This document shows positions 1 to 8,151 of a stretch of DNA of 64,000 nt, in pieces. Each line of letters starts with the position of its first letter. Within the stretch, counting starts at the first letter, position 1. The stretch is from Actinomycetota bacterium. Lineage in GTDB: Bacteria > Actinomycetota > Actinomycetes > S36-B12 > UBA5976. The stretch is taken from contig JAPLBY010000011.1 in assembly GCA_026392515.1 (NCBI GenBank), positions 1-64,000 on the forward strand. Reading direction: 5' to 3'. The notes under the pieces are model-generated. The model was not told where the DNA came from. It did no database searches and saw only the letters and a list, made by a program, of their open reading frames with translations. A program made the position numbers and the translations under genes.

Positions 1-1014
1 AGCGGCAAGGATTGCTTGACGGTGCTTAACGTTTGGAACCTTCTTGGTGTTGATTGCGTAGTAACGAACATATGGATCTAGTTCGTCGTAACGACGCTTT
101 TCATACTTAGCATCAGAGAAGACAACAGCAAGCTTTGCTGAATCAACGCTATCTGGAGAGATTGCCATCTGGTCATCGCCAGCATCAGCCATCAAACGTT
201 CGGTGATAACAGCAGCTGGTTGTGAGAATACATATTCGATGCGATCTGGGAATGCGCCACGGAAGGTATCCGTTGCTGGATCCCAGTTTTCGTTGCGAAC
301 CAAGACAAGCTTGTCCTTCTTTACGTAGGACTCAATCTTGTATGGACCGTTTGACAATACGTTGTCATCATAAGTTTCACCTGTGTCAGCATCTTCACGA
401 ACTGCAGCGAATGCACTTAAGGTAACTGCATAGTTGAAGTCAGATGCAGGCTTGGCAAGATTGAAAGTAATCTTGTTGCCTTCACAAACAACAGCTGCGT
501 CGTATGATGCCTGACCTGCAGCGTCATCTACATATGGACCCTTGTAGTCAGTGACATTAAGCATTGACATTGCATAAGCAGGACCATCGGTGATGATGTC
601 AGTGGCGAAGGTGCGAGAGATGCCGTACTTGAAATCTTCACAAGTTACATCTTTGCCGTCTTCCCACTTCATGCCGTCCTTAAGAGTGAACTCCCAAGTT
701 AGACCGCCATCAGGTGTGGTGCCTGTGTCAGTAGCTGCATCTGCAACTAGCTGGCTGGCTTCGTTGTTGTCCTTACTTATTGTGTACTGAGTAAGGGTGC
801 GGTTGAGGTAAGCGCTAGCAAAAGCTAGATCCTCGCCCGTGTAGTTACGCTGTGGATCTAAGTGCAAGATCTGCTCTGCTTCTGTAAGAATGTAGAGAGT
901 TCCGCCTTTCGAACCTTCTCCTGTCGCTGAGTCACTTCCGCCACCGCATGCGGTAAGCAAAAGAGCCAGCGACGCTGCACCAACGCCGAAGCGGATGCCT
1001 GTCGACTTCTTCAT
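1..1014 (-). CDS. Peptide-type ABC transporter solute-binding lipoprotein (family 5), 3' end outside window
   Basis: Extracytoplasmic binding protein for an oligopeptide/nickel-type ABC importer. The frame is open from the ATG at 1014 to base 1, giving 338 residues of the N-terminal part. A lipoprotein signal is visible: Lys-rich start, hydrophobic stretch, then lipobox LTAC with Cys23 followed by a Gly/Ser linker. The body reads like SBP_bac_5 (LTWEFTLKDGMKWEDGKDVT). A strong GGAGG lies at 1019-1023, 4 nt before the ATG. It is downstream of the OppC-type permease on the same strand but separated from it by a hairpin and a structured leader. Substrate cannot be told from sequence. Confidence 0.9.
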   Translation of the reverse strand, partial: MKKSTGIRFGVGAASLALLLTACGGGSDSATGEGSKGGTLYILTEAEQILHLDPQRNYTGEDLAFASAYLNRTLTQYTISKDNNEASQLVADAATDTGTTPDGGLTWEFTLKDGMKWEDGKDVTCEDFKYGISRTFATDIITDGPAYAMSMLNVTDYKGPYVDDAAGQASYDAAVVCEGNKITFNLAKPASDFNYAVTLSAFAAVREDADTGETYDDNVLSNGPYKIESYVKKDKLVLVRNENWDPATDTFRGAFPDRIEYVFSQPAAVITERLMADAGDDQMAISPDSVDSAKLAVVFSDAKYEKRRYDELDPYVRYYAINTKKVPNVKHRQAILAA

Positions 1015-1028
1015 ATTTCCTCCATTGA

Positions 1029-1070
1029 GATGCGGGTACGCATCTTTAGGTCGTGATTCTGTTGAATCAC
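1029..1070 (-). promoter_or_regulatory. Structured leader of the binding-protein gene (two hairpins)
   Basis: Two perfect inverted repeats lie just upstream of the Shine-Dalgarno sequence of the binding-protein gene: GATGCG / CGCATC at 1029-1044 (6 bp, 4-nt loop) and GTGATTC / GAATCAC at 1053-1070 (7 bp, 4-nt loop). They could stabilise the 5' end of the message or affect its expression relative to the permease gene. Function is inferred only from position. Confidence 0.45.
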
Positions 1071-1102
1071 TCGTTATCAATCCCCCGGTTGAGGTTTTGA
1101 TT

Positions 1103-1129
1103 TTTTTCAGCTCTCGAGAAGCTGAAAAA
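1103..1129 (-). terminator. Hairpin directly after the oppC-like gene
   Basis: Perfect 10-bp stem, TTTTTCAGCT at 1103-1112 and AGCTGAAAAA at 1120-1129, loop of 7 nt, one base beyond the permease stop codon at 1131. On the minus strand the stem is followed by A-rich rather than U-rich sequence, so it may be a processing or stabilising structure instead of a classical terminator. Confidence 0.5.
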
Positions 1130-1130
1130 C

Positions 1131-2096
1131 TCAGTTTCGATCTGCCTTTGGGTCCAAGGCATCACGTAAGGCATCTCCCAATAAGTTGAAAGACAGCACC
1201 GCTGCTAAAAGCATGGAAAGTGGCACGAAGAAATAGAACGGGTCAACCGTGAAATACCCAACAGATTCCTCAAGCATGGATCCCCAGGTTGGCGTAGGGG
1301 GCACAACCGAGATTCCAAGGTAAGCAAGGGCTGCTTCTGCACCAATAAGTCCAGGCATTGCAATCGTGGCATAAACCAAAATCGGTGCCCACAGATTTGG
1401 AAGAAGTTCGCGAAACAAAATTCGTCGCTTACTCGATCCGATAGACACTGCTGCCTCGACGAATTCGCGCTCGCGTAACGAAAGTACCTGCCCACGAATT
1501 AAGCGAGCTAGATATGGCCAACCAAAAACACTGAGTACCAAAATCAAAGTCGTAATTCGGGAAGGATTGCCTTCTGGTAATCCCCAGGCTTGTAACCGCT
1601 GTTCTAAAACTGGTGACATCGCAATGATCACAAGCAACAGCGGGAAAGCCAAGGTGATGTCCATGAATCGGCTCAGCACGGTGTCAGTTTTTCCTCGTGA
1701 GTAACCAGCGACGATTCCGACTATGGTTCCAACGACCACGGTTATAAGCGTCGCCGATAGCGCAATAAACAATGAGATGCGCGTGCCGTACAAAAGTCTC
1801 GCCAGAATGTCGCGGCCAGTTAATGGTTCAACGCCAAGTGGATGATCCCAAGAAACGCCACCTAGAGGTCCAAGTGGCAAGCTTCCAGCGTCACTCAATA
1901 AATCAGTATTGAAGTCATACGGATTGACTCCTACCCATTTAGAAATCCATGGGCCAAAAACTGCAATAAAAACAATGAGAGTCAACACAAACATGCTGAC
2001 AACAGCAACGCGATCTTTACGTAGTCGAGCCCAAGCCAACTGTCGCAGGGTACGCCCTACAACAGCTTCTGATTTCGTGGCTTCAACCAATGACAT
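1131..2096 (-). CDS. Peptide/nickel ABC transporter permease, OppC/DppC type
   Basis: Inner-membrane permease of the OppC/DppC branch (321 aa, usual length). It has the short N-terminal OppC domain with a first membrane helix near residues 33-52, a long periplasmic loop, and a C-terminal BPD_transp domain with the EAA loop around EFVEAAVSIGSSKRRILFRELLPN. Importers of this family need two different permeases (OppB and OppC). No OppB gene lies between the upstream binding protein (ends 2218) and this gene, or anywhere else in the window; it may lie beyond the left edge. The start ATG follows an AAAGG about 9 nt upstream. Confidence 0.92.
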   Translation of the reverse strand: MSLVEATKSEAVVGRTLRQLAWARLRKDRVAVVSMFVLTLIVFIAVFGPWISKWVGVNPYDFNTDLLSDAGSLPLGPLGGVSWDHPLGVEPLTGRDILARLLYGTRISLFIALSATLITVVVGTIVGIVAGYSRGKTDTVLSRFMDITLAFPLLLVIIAMSPVLEQRLQAWGLPEGNPSRITTLILVLSVFGWPYLARLIRGQVLSLREREFVEAAVSIGSSKRRILFRELLPNLWAPILVYATIAMPGLIGAEAALAYLGISVVPPTPTWGSMLEESVGYFTVDPFYFFVPLSMLLAAVLSFNLLGDALRDALDPKADRN

Positions 2097-2217
2097 TCAG
2101 CATTGCCTTTCCGATAGTTCAGGCATTATTAACCTTCGAAGTCTATTTGGGTTGATACCTTCGCCGATACCGAGTTTGGCAGTTTGTGACAATACTTGCG
2201 TGGGAAATCCCCTTGTT

Positions 2218-3996
2218 TTACTGAGGAATTTCTTGTTTTCCGATATTTACCAGGTCAAATTGATTGCCCAAAGCGATTTGTACATATATGTCCGTTAGTG
2301 CTTTTGGACGGTACAAAACAATGCGATCCACGGCATACGGCAGATACACGGCTTCTTGCATCACCAGTTCTTCAATCTTTCGATTGAGTTGAGCTGCTTC
2401 GACTAAAGTCTGGGCTGCCTCGAGGGAATCCAGCAACGCATTGATTTCATCTAAATCAAGTTCCGCAAAGTTTTGATTCGAAGAGGGTTTGATTTTTCTG
2501 CCATCGATCAGGGGCGCCCAAAATGAAAGTGCGGATGAGTAATCTGGGCCCCACCCGGTCGAAGCAAGTCCAATACCTTGAGCGCTCATAGTTTCTGGAG
2601 AGCCAAGTCCAGTGGTGAAATACTCAGCAAAGTTTGCATACTCAACTGGATCTACAACTATGCCGACCCGCGCCAAACTTTTTTGAACTGATAGAAAAAT
2701 GTCTTTTCCAATTCCAATCGCGACATACGCCATCTTTACTTGGAAACCATCTGGGTAGCCGCATTGCGCCAGGCTCTCTCTAGCTTTTCGAATGTTTCCA
2801 GTTTCGTCACTGCCACTTGGATAAGGATTGTAAGAGCTGTCATATCCAAGAATCGTTGGTGGACTCAGCGAGTGCGCAATCGCGGCAGTTGCGCTGCCGC
2901 CTCGCACATTCTGTAAATCAACTTTGTCTAACGCATAAAAAATTGCGTCGCGGCAAGGAACTCGATCTAACGGTGGAAGGTTTGGGTTAACTACTAGGAA
3001 GTTAACGAAACTCATTTCCGGATTATCAATAAGAGATCTTTGTGACTCTTGTGCCAACGTTGCATCTCGCGCAATTGGAGCAAGTCCATAATTCAACTTC
3101 ACATCAATCTCGCCATTTAACAAAGCTTGATCTGTGCTGTCGGCATCCGGGAAGATTTTCCAAGACATCACATCGACTTTTGGAATTCTGATGCCATCAG
3201 ATGCTTGCGACCAGAGTTCGTTCTTCGTGAATGAATACTGCAAGTCTGATTGATCAATGGTTAATACAAATGGACCATTTGATGATGGGTTACTTGCATA
3301 AGTGGCTCCAGATGCACGCAGTGTTATGTCTTTCGACATTTGAATTGGCGCAAATTGCGGAGTCGCAAGAAGGCGCGGGAACTCATAGAAGGATCGATTC
3401 AAGTTAAATACGATTGTCAATTCATCTGGAGTAACAATGGAAGGCAAGTCTTCAGTTGGAGATACGTAAGGGCCTTGGTAGTCAGGCTTACCTGCGGTAC
3501 AAGTACTGAGTAGACACAAATTATCAAGTGCTATCGGACTTTGTAGCGAGTCATCAAACAACCTTTGGATCGAATACTTGACGTCAGTTGCGGTAACTGG
3601 GGAGCCATCGCTCCAAAAAACATCGGGTCGTAACTTAAAGGTCCAGGAAGTCTTATCTTCATTTGCGACAGGCAAATCTGCTGCCAAGTCTGGAACAACA
3701 ACTAAGCCTTGCTCGCCAGGTTTGCCAGCAAACGACATTAGATTGCGGGAAAATGTGCGGTGTACTACTGCGCACCATGGATCAAAAGTTTGGGCTGGAT
3801 CTAGCGAGTCACACGGTGCTGACGATCCGAGTCGCAGCAATCCCCCTGGTGAATCGCCACTTCCAACAGTTCGAGTTAATCCAGCGTTAAACCCACCTGG
3901 TGAGTTGACCACGATCATTGACCCGCCCAATAGGGCGACGCTTGCAATCGCTACAACTGCAAAGGTCCCGACTTTTTTCCAGGGGTTTGACGTCAT
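2218..3996 (-). CDS. Extracellular solute-binding protein, family 5, membrane-anchored
   Basis: 592-aa binding protein of the peptide/nickel ABC family (SBP_bac_5). After a hydrophobic N-terminal helix (about residues 10-31) comes a typical body with DLAADLP..WTFKLRPDVFWSDGSPVTATDVKYSI. Unlike the other binding protein in this locus there is no lipobox cysteine after the helix, so it is probably held by an uncleaved N-terminal helix or released by signal peptidase I. It begins 9 nt after the typA stop codon, which forms part of a TANNNT hexamer 6 nt before this ATG, so it probably has its own leaderless start. The OppC-like gene follows after a 121-bp gap with no gene. Confidence 0.88.
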   Translation of the reverse strand: MTSNPWKKVGTFAVVAIASVALLGGSMIVVNSPGGFNAGLTRTVGSGDSPGGLLRLGSSAPCDSLDPAQTFDPWCAVVHRTFSRNLMSFAGKPGEQGLVVVPDLAADLPVANEDKTSWTFKLRPDVFWSDGSPVTATDVKYSIQRLFDDSLQSPIALDNLCLLSTCTAGKPDYQGPYVSPTEDLPSIVTPDELTIVFNLNRSFYEFPRLLATPQFAPIQMSKDITLRASGATYASNPSSNGPFVLTIDQSDLQYSFTKNELWSQASDGIRIPKVDVMSWKIFPDADSTDQALLNGEIDVKLNYGLAPIARDATLAQESQRSLIDNPEMSFVNFLVVNPNLPPLDRVPCRDAIFYALDKVDLQNVRGGSATAAIAHSLSPPTILGYDSSYNPYPSGSDETGNIRKARESLAQCGYPDGFQVKMAYVAIGIGKDIFLSVQKSLARVGIVVDPVEYANFAEYFTTGLGSPETMSAQGIGLASTGWGPDYSSALSFWAPLIDGRKIKPSSNQNFAELDLDEINALLDSLEAAQTLVEAAQLNRKIEELVMQEAVYLPYAVDRIVLYRPKALTDIYVQIALGNQFDLVNIGKQEIPQ

Positions 3997-4002
3997 CTTG
4001 CC

Positions 4003-4008
4003 AACCTA
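4003..4008 (-). promoter_or_regulatory. -10 hexamer for leaderless binding-protein gene, overlapping typA stop
   Basis: TAGGTT lies 6 nt before the ATG at 3996; its TAG is the stop codon of typA. No Shine-Dalgarno is present between it and the start. No clear -35. Confidence 0.5.
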
Positions 4009-5877
4009 GTTATTGCGAGCTTTCGTTCGATTGCGATCGCGATCAACCTTGGCCAGCGCAACTTTACGGATACGCACTGCAGTCGGTGTGACTTCAACAC
4101 ATTCATCTTCGCGACAGAATTCAAGTGCTTGTTCAAGGCTTAATTGCTTAGCAGGAATTAGGCGCTCAAGTTCATCACCAGTTGCAGAACGAACGTTCGT
4201 TAGCTTCTTTTCACGAACTACGTTTACGTCCATATCTTCAGCGCGAGCGTTTTCGCCGATGATCATGCCTTCATAAACTTCGGTGGTTGGTGAAACAAAC
4301 AAGGTTCCACGCTCTTGTAAACCAAAGCACGCATAAGAAGTTACTGCGCCACGTCGATCGGAAACTAGCGAACCAGATGGGCGAGTTCGTAATTCACCAA
4401 ACCATGGTTCGTACTTTTCAAAGATATGGTGCATCAGGCCGGTGCCACGAGTTTCAGTTAAGAACTCAGTGCGGAAACCAATTAAGCCACGAGCCGGAAC
4501 GATGTACTCCATGCGAACCCAACCAGTTCCATGATTAACCATCTGTTCTAGGCGGCCTTTGCGTAGACCTAAGAGCTGAGTAACAACGCCAACGTAATCT
4601 TCTGGAACGTCGATTGTCAGGCGCTCCATTGGTTCGTGGATTTTGCCGCCAATTTCCTTAGTTACAACCTGTGGCTTACCAACAGTCATTTCAAACTTTT
4701 CACGGCGCATTAGTTCAACCAGAACCGCTAATTGAAGTTCGCCTCGACCCTGGACTTCCCAGGTATCAGGTCGTTCAGTCTCAAGTACTCGAATCGAAAC
4801 GTTACCAACCAACTCAGCTTCAAGCCGAGTCTTAAGTAAACGAGCCGTTACTTTGCTTCCAGTCTCGCCAGCAAGTGGTGAGCTGTTGATACCGATTGTC
4901 ATAGAAATTGATGGTTCATCAATTACAAATAGTGGCAACGCAATTGGGTTTTCTGGGTCAGCCAAGGTTTCACCAATTGTGATGGTCTCAAAACCAGAAA
5001 CCGCAATGATGTCTCCAGGTCCAGCCGAATCAACCGGTACGCGGTCAAGGGCTTCGGTCATCAATAGTTCGACAATTTTTCCACGCTCAGTTGTGCCATC
5101 GGATTTCATCCAAGCAACTTGCTGTCCCTTGTTGATGTTTCCGTTGATCACGCGACACAAAGCCAAGCGACCTAAGTAAGGCGATGAATCAAGGTTGGTT
5201 ACGTGCGCCTGAAGCGGAGCTTCTGGATCGTAAGTTGGCGCAGGGATGCTGCTAATCAATGTCGCAAACAGCGGCTCAAGATCTTCTTCATCTGGCATTC
5301 CGCCATCAACTGGACGTGTCAATGAAGCGCGACCTGCTTTTGCTGACGCATAGACAATTGGGAACTGGATTTGTTCTTCATCGGCATCAAGATCAAAGAA
5401 TAATTCATATGTCTCGTCGACAACTTCGGCGATGCGAGCATCTGGTCGGTCAACTTTGTTGATTAGCAGAATTACCGGAAGACGTTTTTGTAACGCTTTG
5501 CGAAGTACGAAACGAGTCTGTGGCAGCGGGCCTTCACTTGCATCTACCAGCAGTACGACGCCATCAACCATTTCTAGACCGCGCTCAACTTCGCCACCGA
5601 AGTCAGCGTGACCAGGAGTATCAATAATGTTTAGCGTGACGCCACCTTCTTGGGCAGCTGGTCCTACATATCGCACGGCAGTGTTCTTTGCCAGGATGGT
5701 AATTCCCTTTTCACGTTCTAGGTCCATGGAATCCATGACGCGGTCATTTACGTCTTGGTTTGCGCGGAAAGCACCGGATTGCCAAAGCATGGCATCTACA
5801 AGTGTGGTTTTTCCATGGTCAACGTGGGCAATGATTGCAACATTTCGAAGGTCGTTGCGGACAGCAGATTGGGTCAC
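4006..5877 (-). CDS. typA: Translational GTPase TypA/BipA
   Basis: Ribosome-associated GTPase of the EF-G/LepA superfamily, linked to stress adaptation and 50S assembly. At 623 aa it has the family's usual length. Visible motifs: G1/P-loop region AHVDHGKTT near residue 17, G2 area EREKGITI, G3 DTPGHADFGGEV, G4 NKVDRPDAR, then domain II and the C-terminal BipA-specific region with GRGELQLAVL and the RGLIGFRTEF segment. The GTG start at 5877 is preceded at 7 nt by TAGAAT, a leaderless arrangement; an AAGGA also lies in the spacer but is probably too near to act as a Shine-Dalgarno. It heads a minus-strand series with the ABC binding protein and permease. Confidence 0.97.
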   Translation of the reverse strand: MTQSAVRNDLRNVAIIAHVDHGKTTLVDAMLWQSGAFRANQDVNDRVMDSMDLEREKGITILAKNTAVRYVGPAAQEGGVTLNIIDTPGHADFGGEVERGLEMVDGVVLLVDASEGPLPQTRFVLRKALQKRLPVILLINKVDRPDARIAEVVDETYELFFDLDADEEQIQFPIVYASAKAGRASLTRPVDGGMPDEEDLEPLFATLISSIPAPTYDPEAPLQAHVTNLDSSPYLGRLALCRVINGNINKGQQVAWMKSDGTTERGKIVELLMTEALDRVPVDSAGPGDIIAVSGFETITIGETLADPENPIALPLFVIDEPSISMTIGINSSPLAGETGSKVTARLLKTRLEAELVGNVSIRVLETERPDTWEVQGRGELQLAVLVELMRREKFEMTVGKPQVVTKEIGGKIHEPMERLTIDVPEDYVGVVTQLLGLRKGRLEQMVNHGTGWVRMEYIVPARGLIGFRTEFLTETRGTGLMHHIFEKYEPWFGELRTRPSGSLVSDRRGAVTSYACFGLQERGTLFVSPTTEVYEGMIIGENARAEDMDVNVVREKKLTNVRSATGDELERLIPAKQLSLEQALEFCREDECVEVTPTAVRIRKVALAKVDRDRNRTKARNN

Positions 5878-5884
5878 TGTCCTT

Positions 5885-5890
5885 ATTCTA
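5885..5890 (-). promoter_or_regulatory. -10 hexamer for leaderless typA
   Basis: TAGAAT, 7 nt before the GTG start of typA at 5877. The best-matching -10 hexamer of the set (one base from TATAAT at position 3). Confidence 0.55.
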
Positions 5891-5970
5891 GTTGAGAAAT
5901 ATCGAGGTAAAGAACCAGGTGAGCCCAGCCTTTAAGCGCAACGGCTCTAAAGTGGACATGAGGCCAAATC

Positions 5971-6990
5971 ATGACATCACATCCAAATCCACCACCTGCA
6001 TCCATAAATTTCGTTTGGCAGCCGCATCGCAATTACGCCTACATTCAGGAGCAAATTTTTGGCCTGATTGAGGATTGTCTACCCAGCGGCACAGTTGTTC
6101 ACACTGTGGGAGATGCAGTTGATGGTGCCTTGAGTCTTTCGCTATTTATTAGGCAAAGTCGGGAAGAAATTGCGGCAACACCGGCAGACATTGTGATGGC
6201 TCACGGGATTGCGGATAAGCGATACTTCTTCATTGTTGGAAGTGACGGCTTGCCTTTAGTTAACAGTTGCAAATACGTATTTGTTCCAGGTGATTGGCAT
6301 GTGAACCGATTGGTTGAGGGTCGGTTTAGGCGTAATCCTAAATATCAACTCACGCTGCAAGATAGTCAGATTCGAAAAGTTGGTTGGCTCCGACTTGATC
6401 CAATGATTGCAAAATCGAAAACTAATCCTGCTAAATCTCATCGCAAACTTAAAGTTTTATGGGCGCCAACTCATAACACAATTTCAAGCACTAAATCTGA
6501 CTCGGAGTTATCACCTTCAAGCTTTCCTGCGTTTAAAAAACATTTACCTTGGATTTATTTGAAATACCAAAGCGAGGTATCACTTCATCCAAGAAATCGC
6601 GGAACCAAAACTCCCACTACCGAAAAGCTAATTGCTTGCGATGTAGTGATTTCTGACTTCGGCACGATGGTGTTTGAAAGTTGGGCGCTTGGTAAGCCAG
6701 TAATTTTTCCTCGGTGGTGCATTGATGTGAAAACTTTGATGGAACGTAATCCACTTAGTGCTGAGGCATATATCTATCGGAATCGAATTGGCCTTCATCC
6801 GGAAACGCCTAAAGAAATGCATCGGATGTTGCGCGACATAGATCGCATGCGAATTGAAGATCCTAACTTTGATTCGCGTGGGCCTGGCGTTGCAGAGTTC
6901 ATCGATCACTACATTGATCCTGCAGAACGTGGCTTTGATGCCAACCGAACTGCGCGAGAATTGATTTCTATTTTGAGTGAAGTTTCATGA
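5971..6990 (+). CDS. CDP-glycerol glycerophosphotransferase-like protein (GT-B fold), copy 1
   Basis: 339-aa cytoplasmic protein resembling the catalytic half of TagB/TagF-type teichoic-acid polymer transferases. Supporting segments are HGIADKRYFF (compare HGxxxK of that family), a WAPTHN segment, VSLHPRNR, and the C-terminal nucleotide-binding signature SDFGTMVFESWALGKPVIFP. The acceptor and donor cannot be deduced. A GAGG about 7 nt before the ATG can serve as Shine-Dalgarno. The next gene is a close paralogue whose ATG overlaps this stop codon by 4 nt, so the two are surely cotranslated. Assignment to the superfamily is fairly secure, the exact substrate is not. Confidence 0.75.
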   Translation: MTSHPNPPPASINFVWQPHRNYAYIQEQIFGLIEDCLPSGTVVHTVGDAVDGALSLSLFIRQSREEIAATPADIVMAHGIADKRYFFIVGSDGLPLVNSCKYVFVPGDWHVNRLVEGRFRRNPKYQLTLQDSQIRKVGWLRLDPMIAKSKTNPAKSHRKLKVLWAPTHNTISSTKSDSELSPSSFPAFKKHLPWIYLKYQSEVSLHPRNRGTKTPTTEKLIACDVVISDFGTMVFESWALGKPVIFPRWCIDVKTLMERNPLSAEAYIYRNRIGLHPETPKEMHRMLRDIDRMRIEDPNFDSRGPGVAEFIDHYIDPAERGFDANRTARELISILSEVS

Positions 6991-8093
6991 CGCAATCAAA
7001 TCTGCCAGGGCTTAGGCCAGGTACTATCAACTTCTGCTGGAGTTACAGCAAGACTTATGCAAATGTTCAAGAACAGATTTTTGATTTGATTGAAGCCGAA
7101 TTGCCTCCTGGCACAGTTAGCCATTCCATCGAAGATGCTGTTGCTGGCGCAGTTAACTTGTCGCTGTTTATTCGCCAAGGACGTGAACTCGAAGACGCCC
7201 ATCGAGTGCCGGCTGATGTAATTCTGGCTCACGGCATTGCAGACAAGCGATATTTCTTTTCCCAAGATTCAACAACATCGCTGCCGCTGGCAAATGAATA
7301 TGACTTCCTCTTGGTGCCGGGCGCCTGGCATGTCAATCGATTGATCGAAGGCACCTACCGCAAGAATCCGCATTACCAAATCAAGGTTTTAGAATCGCAG
7401 ATCAAAAAGGTGGGATGGCTGAGATTAGATCCTTTAGTTGCAGAATCTAAGACTCGAGATCAAGAACCACACCATCGTCTGCGATTACTTTGGGCGCCAA
7501 CTCACAATGTAATCCCCCGGACAAACGAGCAAACTGTCGATGCACTCGCACCTTCAAGTCTGCCTGGATTCAAACCTCATGTTAAGCAAATGGCAGCGCG
7601 ATACATTTTCCGAGTTTCCCTGCATCCGCGGAATCGTTCGGATCGAAAACCAACGGGAAGCCAATTGGTTTGGTCGGATGTTGTCATCAGCGATTTTGGC
7701 ACCATGGTTTACGAAGCTTGGGCACTTGGCAAGCCTGTTATCTTTCCACGCTGGGCAATGGACGTTGAAACTTTAATCAATCGAAATCCCCTGAGTGCTG
7801 AGTCTTACATTTATCGCAATCGAATTGGGTTGCATCCAGAATCTTTGGAAGAGATGCAAGCGATGTTGGATCACATTCAGAACGTATTGATTGGTAACCG
7901 ATTAACCCGACTGTTGAAACGCGTCACTCGAATCAAAACGAATCGCAAGGACGCAAGCGATCTTCGTGGTCCAGGTGTCAAGGAATTCATTGCACATTAT
8001 GTTGATCCTGAGCGACAAGGTCATGATGCCCGCAGAACAGCCGAAGTGTTAGTTGAAATAGCCCATCTTGACCGTTACCGAAATTCAAATTAG
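6987..8093 (+). CDS. CDP-glycerol glycerophosphotransferase-like protein (GT-B fold), copy 2
   Basis: 368-aa paralogue of the preceding gene, roughly 60 percent identical by eye across most of its length: the same HGIADKRYFF, GWLRLDP, WAPTHN, VSLHPRNR and SDFGTMVYEAWALGKPVIFP blocks occur in the same order. It carries an extra basic insert of about 25 residues (LTRLLKRVTRIKTNRK) before the shared C-terminal RGPGVKEFIAHYVDP segment, possibly an amphipathic membrane-contact helix. The ATGA overlap with copy 1 indicates translational coupling. A role in making a surface glycopolymer or anionic wall polymer is inference from family membership. Confidence 0.75.
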   Translation: MTQSNLPGLRPGTINFCWSYSKTYANVQEQIFDLIEAELPPGTVSHSIEDAVAGAVNLSLFIRQGRELEDAHRVPADVILAHGIADKRYFFSQDSTTSLPLANEYDFLLVPGAWHVNRLIEGTYRKNPHYQIKVLESQIKKVGWLRLDPLVAESKTRDQEPHHRLRLLWAPTHNVIPRTNEQTVDALAPSSLPGFKPHVKQMAARYIFRVSLHPRNRSDRKPTGSQLVWSDVVISDFGTMVYEAWALGKPVIFPRWAMDVETLINRNPLSAESYIYRNRIGLHPESLEEMQAMLDHIQNVLIGNRLTRLLKRVTRIKTNRKDASDLRGPGVKEFIAHYVDPERQGHDARRTAEVLVEIAHLDRYRNSN

Positions 8094-8139
8094 GACCAAT
8101 CCCACTTATTTCTTGGCAAGTTCTTAACTATGTTCCAAT

Positions 8140-8145
8140 TAACAT
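8140..8145 (+). promoter_or_regulatory. -10 hexamer for leaderless phosphoesterase gene
   Basis: TAACAT, 6 nt before the ATG at 8152; no Shine-Dalgarno in the spacer GAAACT. Confidence 0.5.
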
Positions 8146-8151
8146 GAAACT

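Noticed and set aside
2097-2217. Possible oppB remnant: a short open frame between the binding protein and the OppC-like gene, ending right before the OppC ATG
   Set aside because: About 48 codons without a good start; a stretch like KLGIGEGINPNRLRRLIMPELS faintly resembles a permease EAA loop but no other permease sequence surrounds it. Not enough to call a pseudogene.
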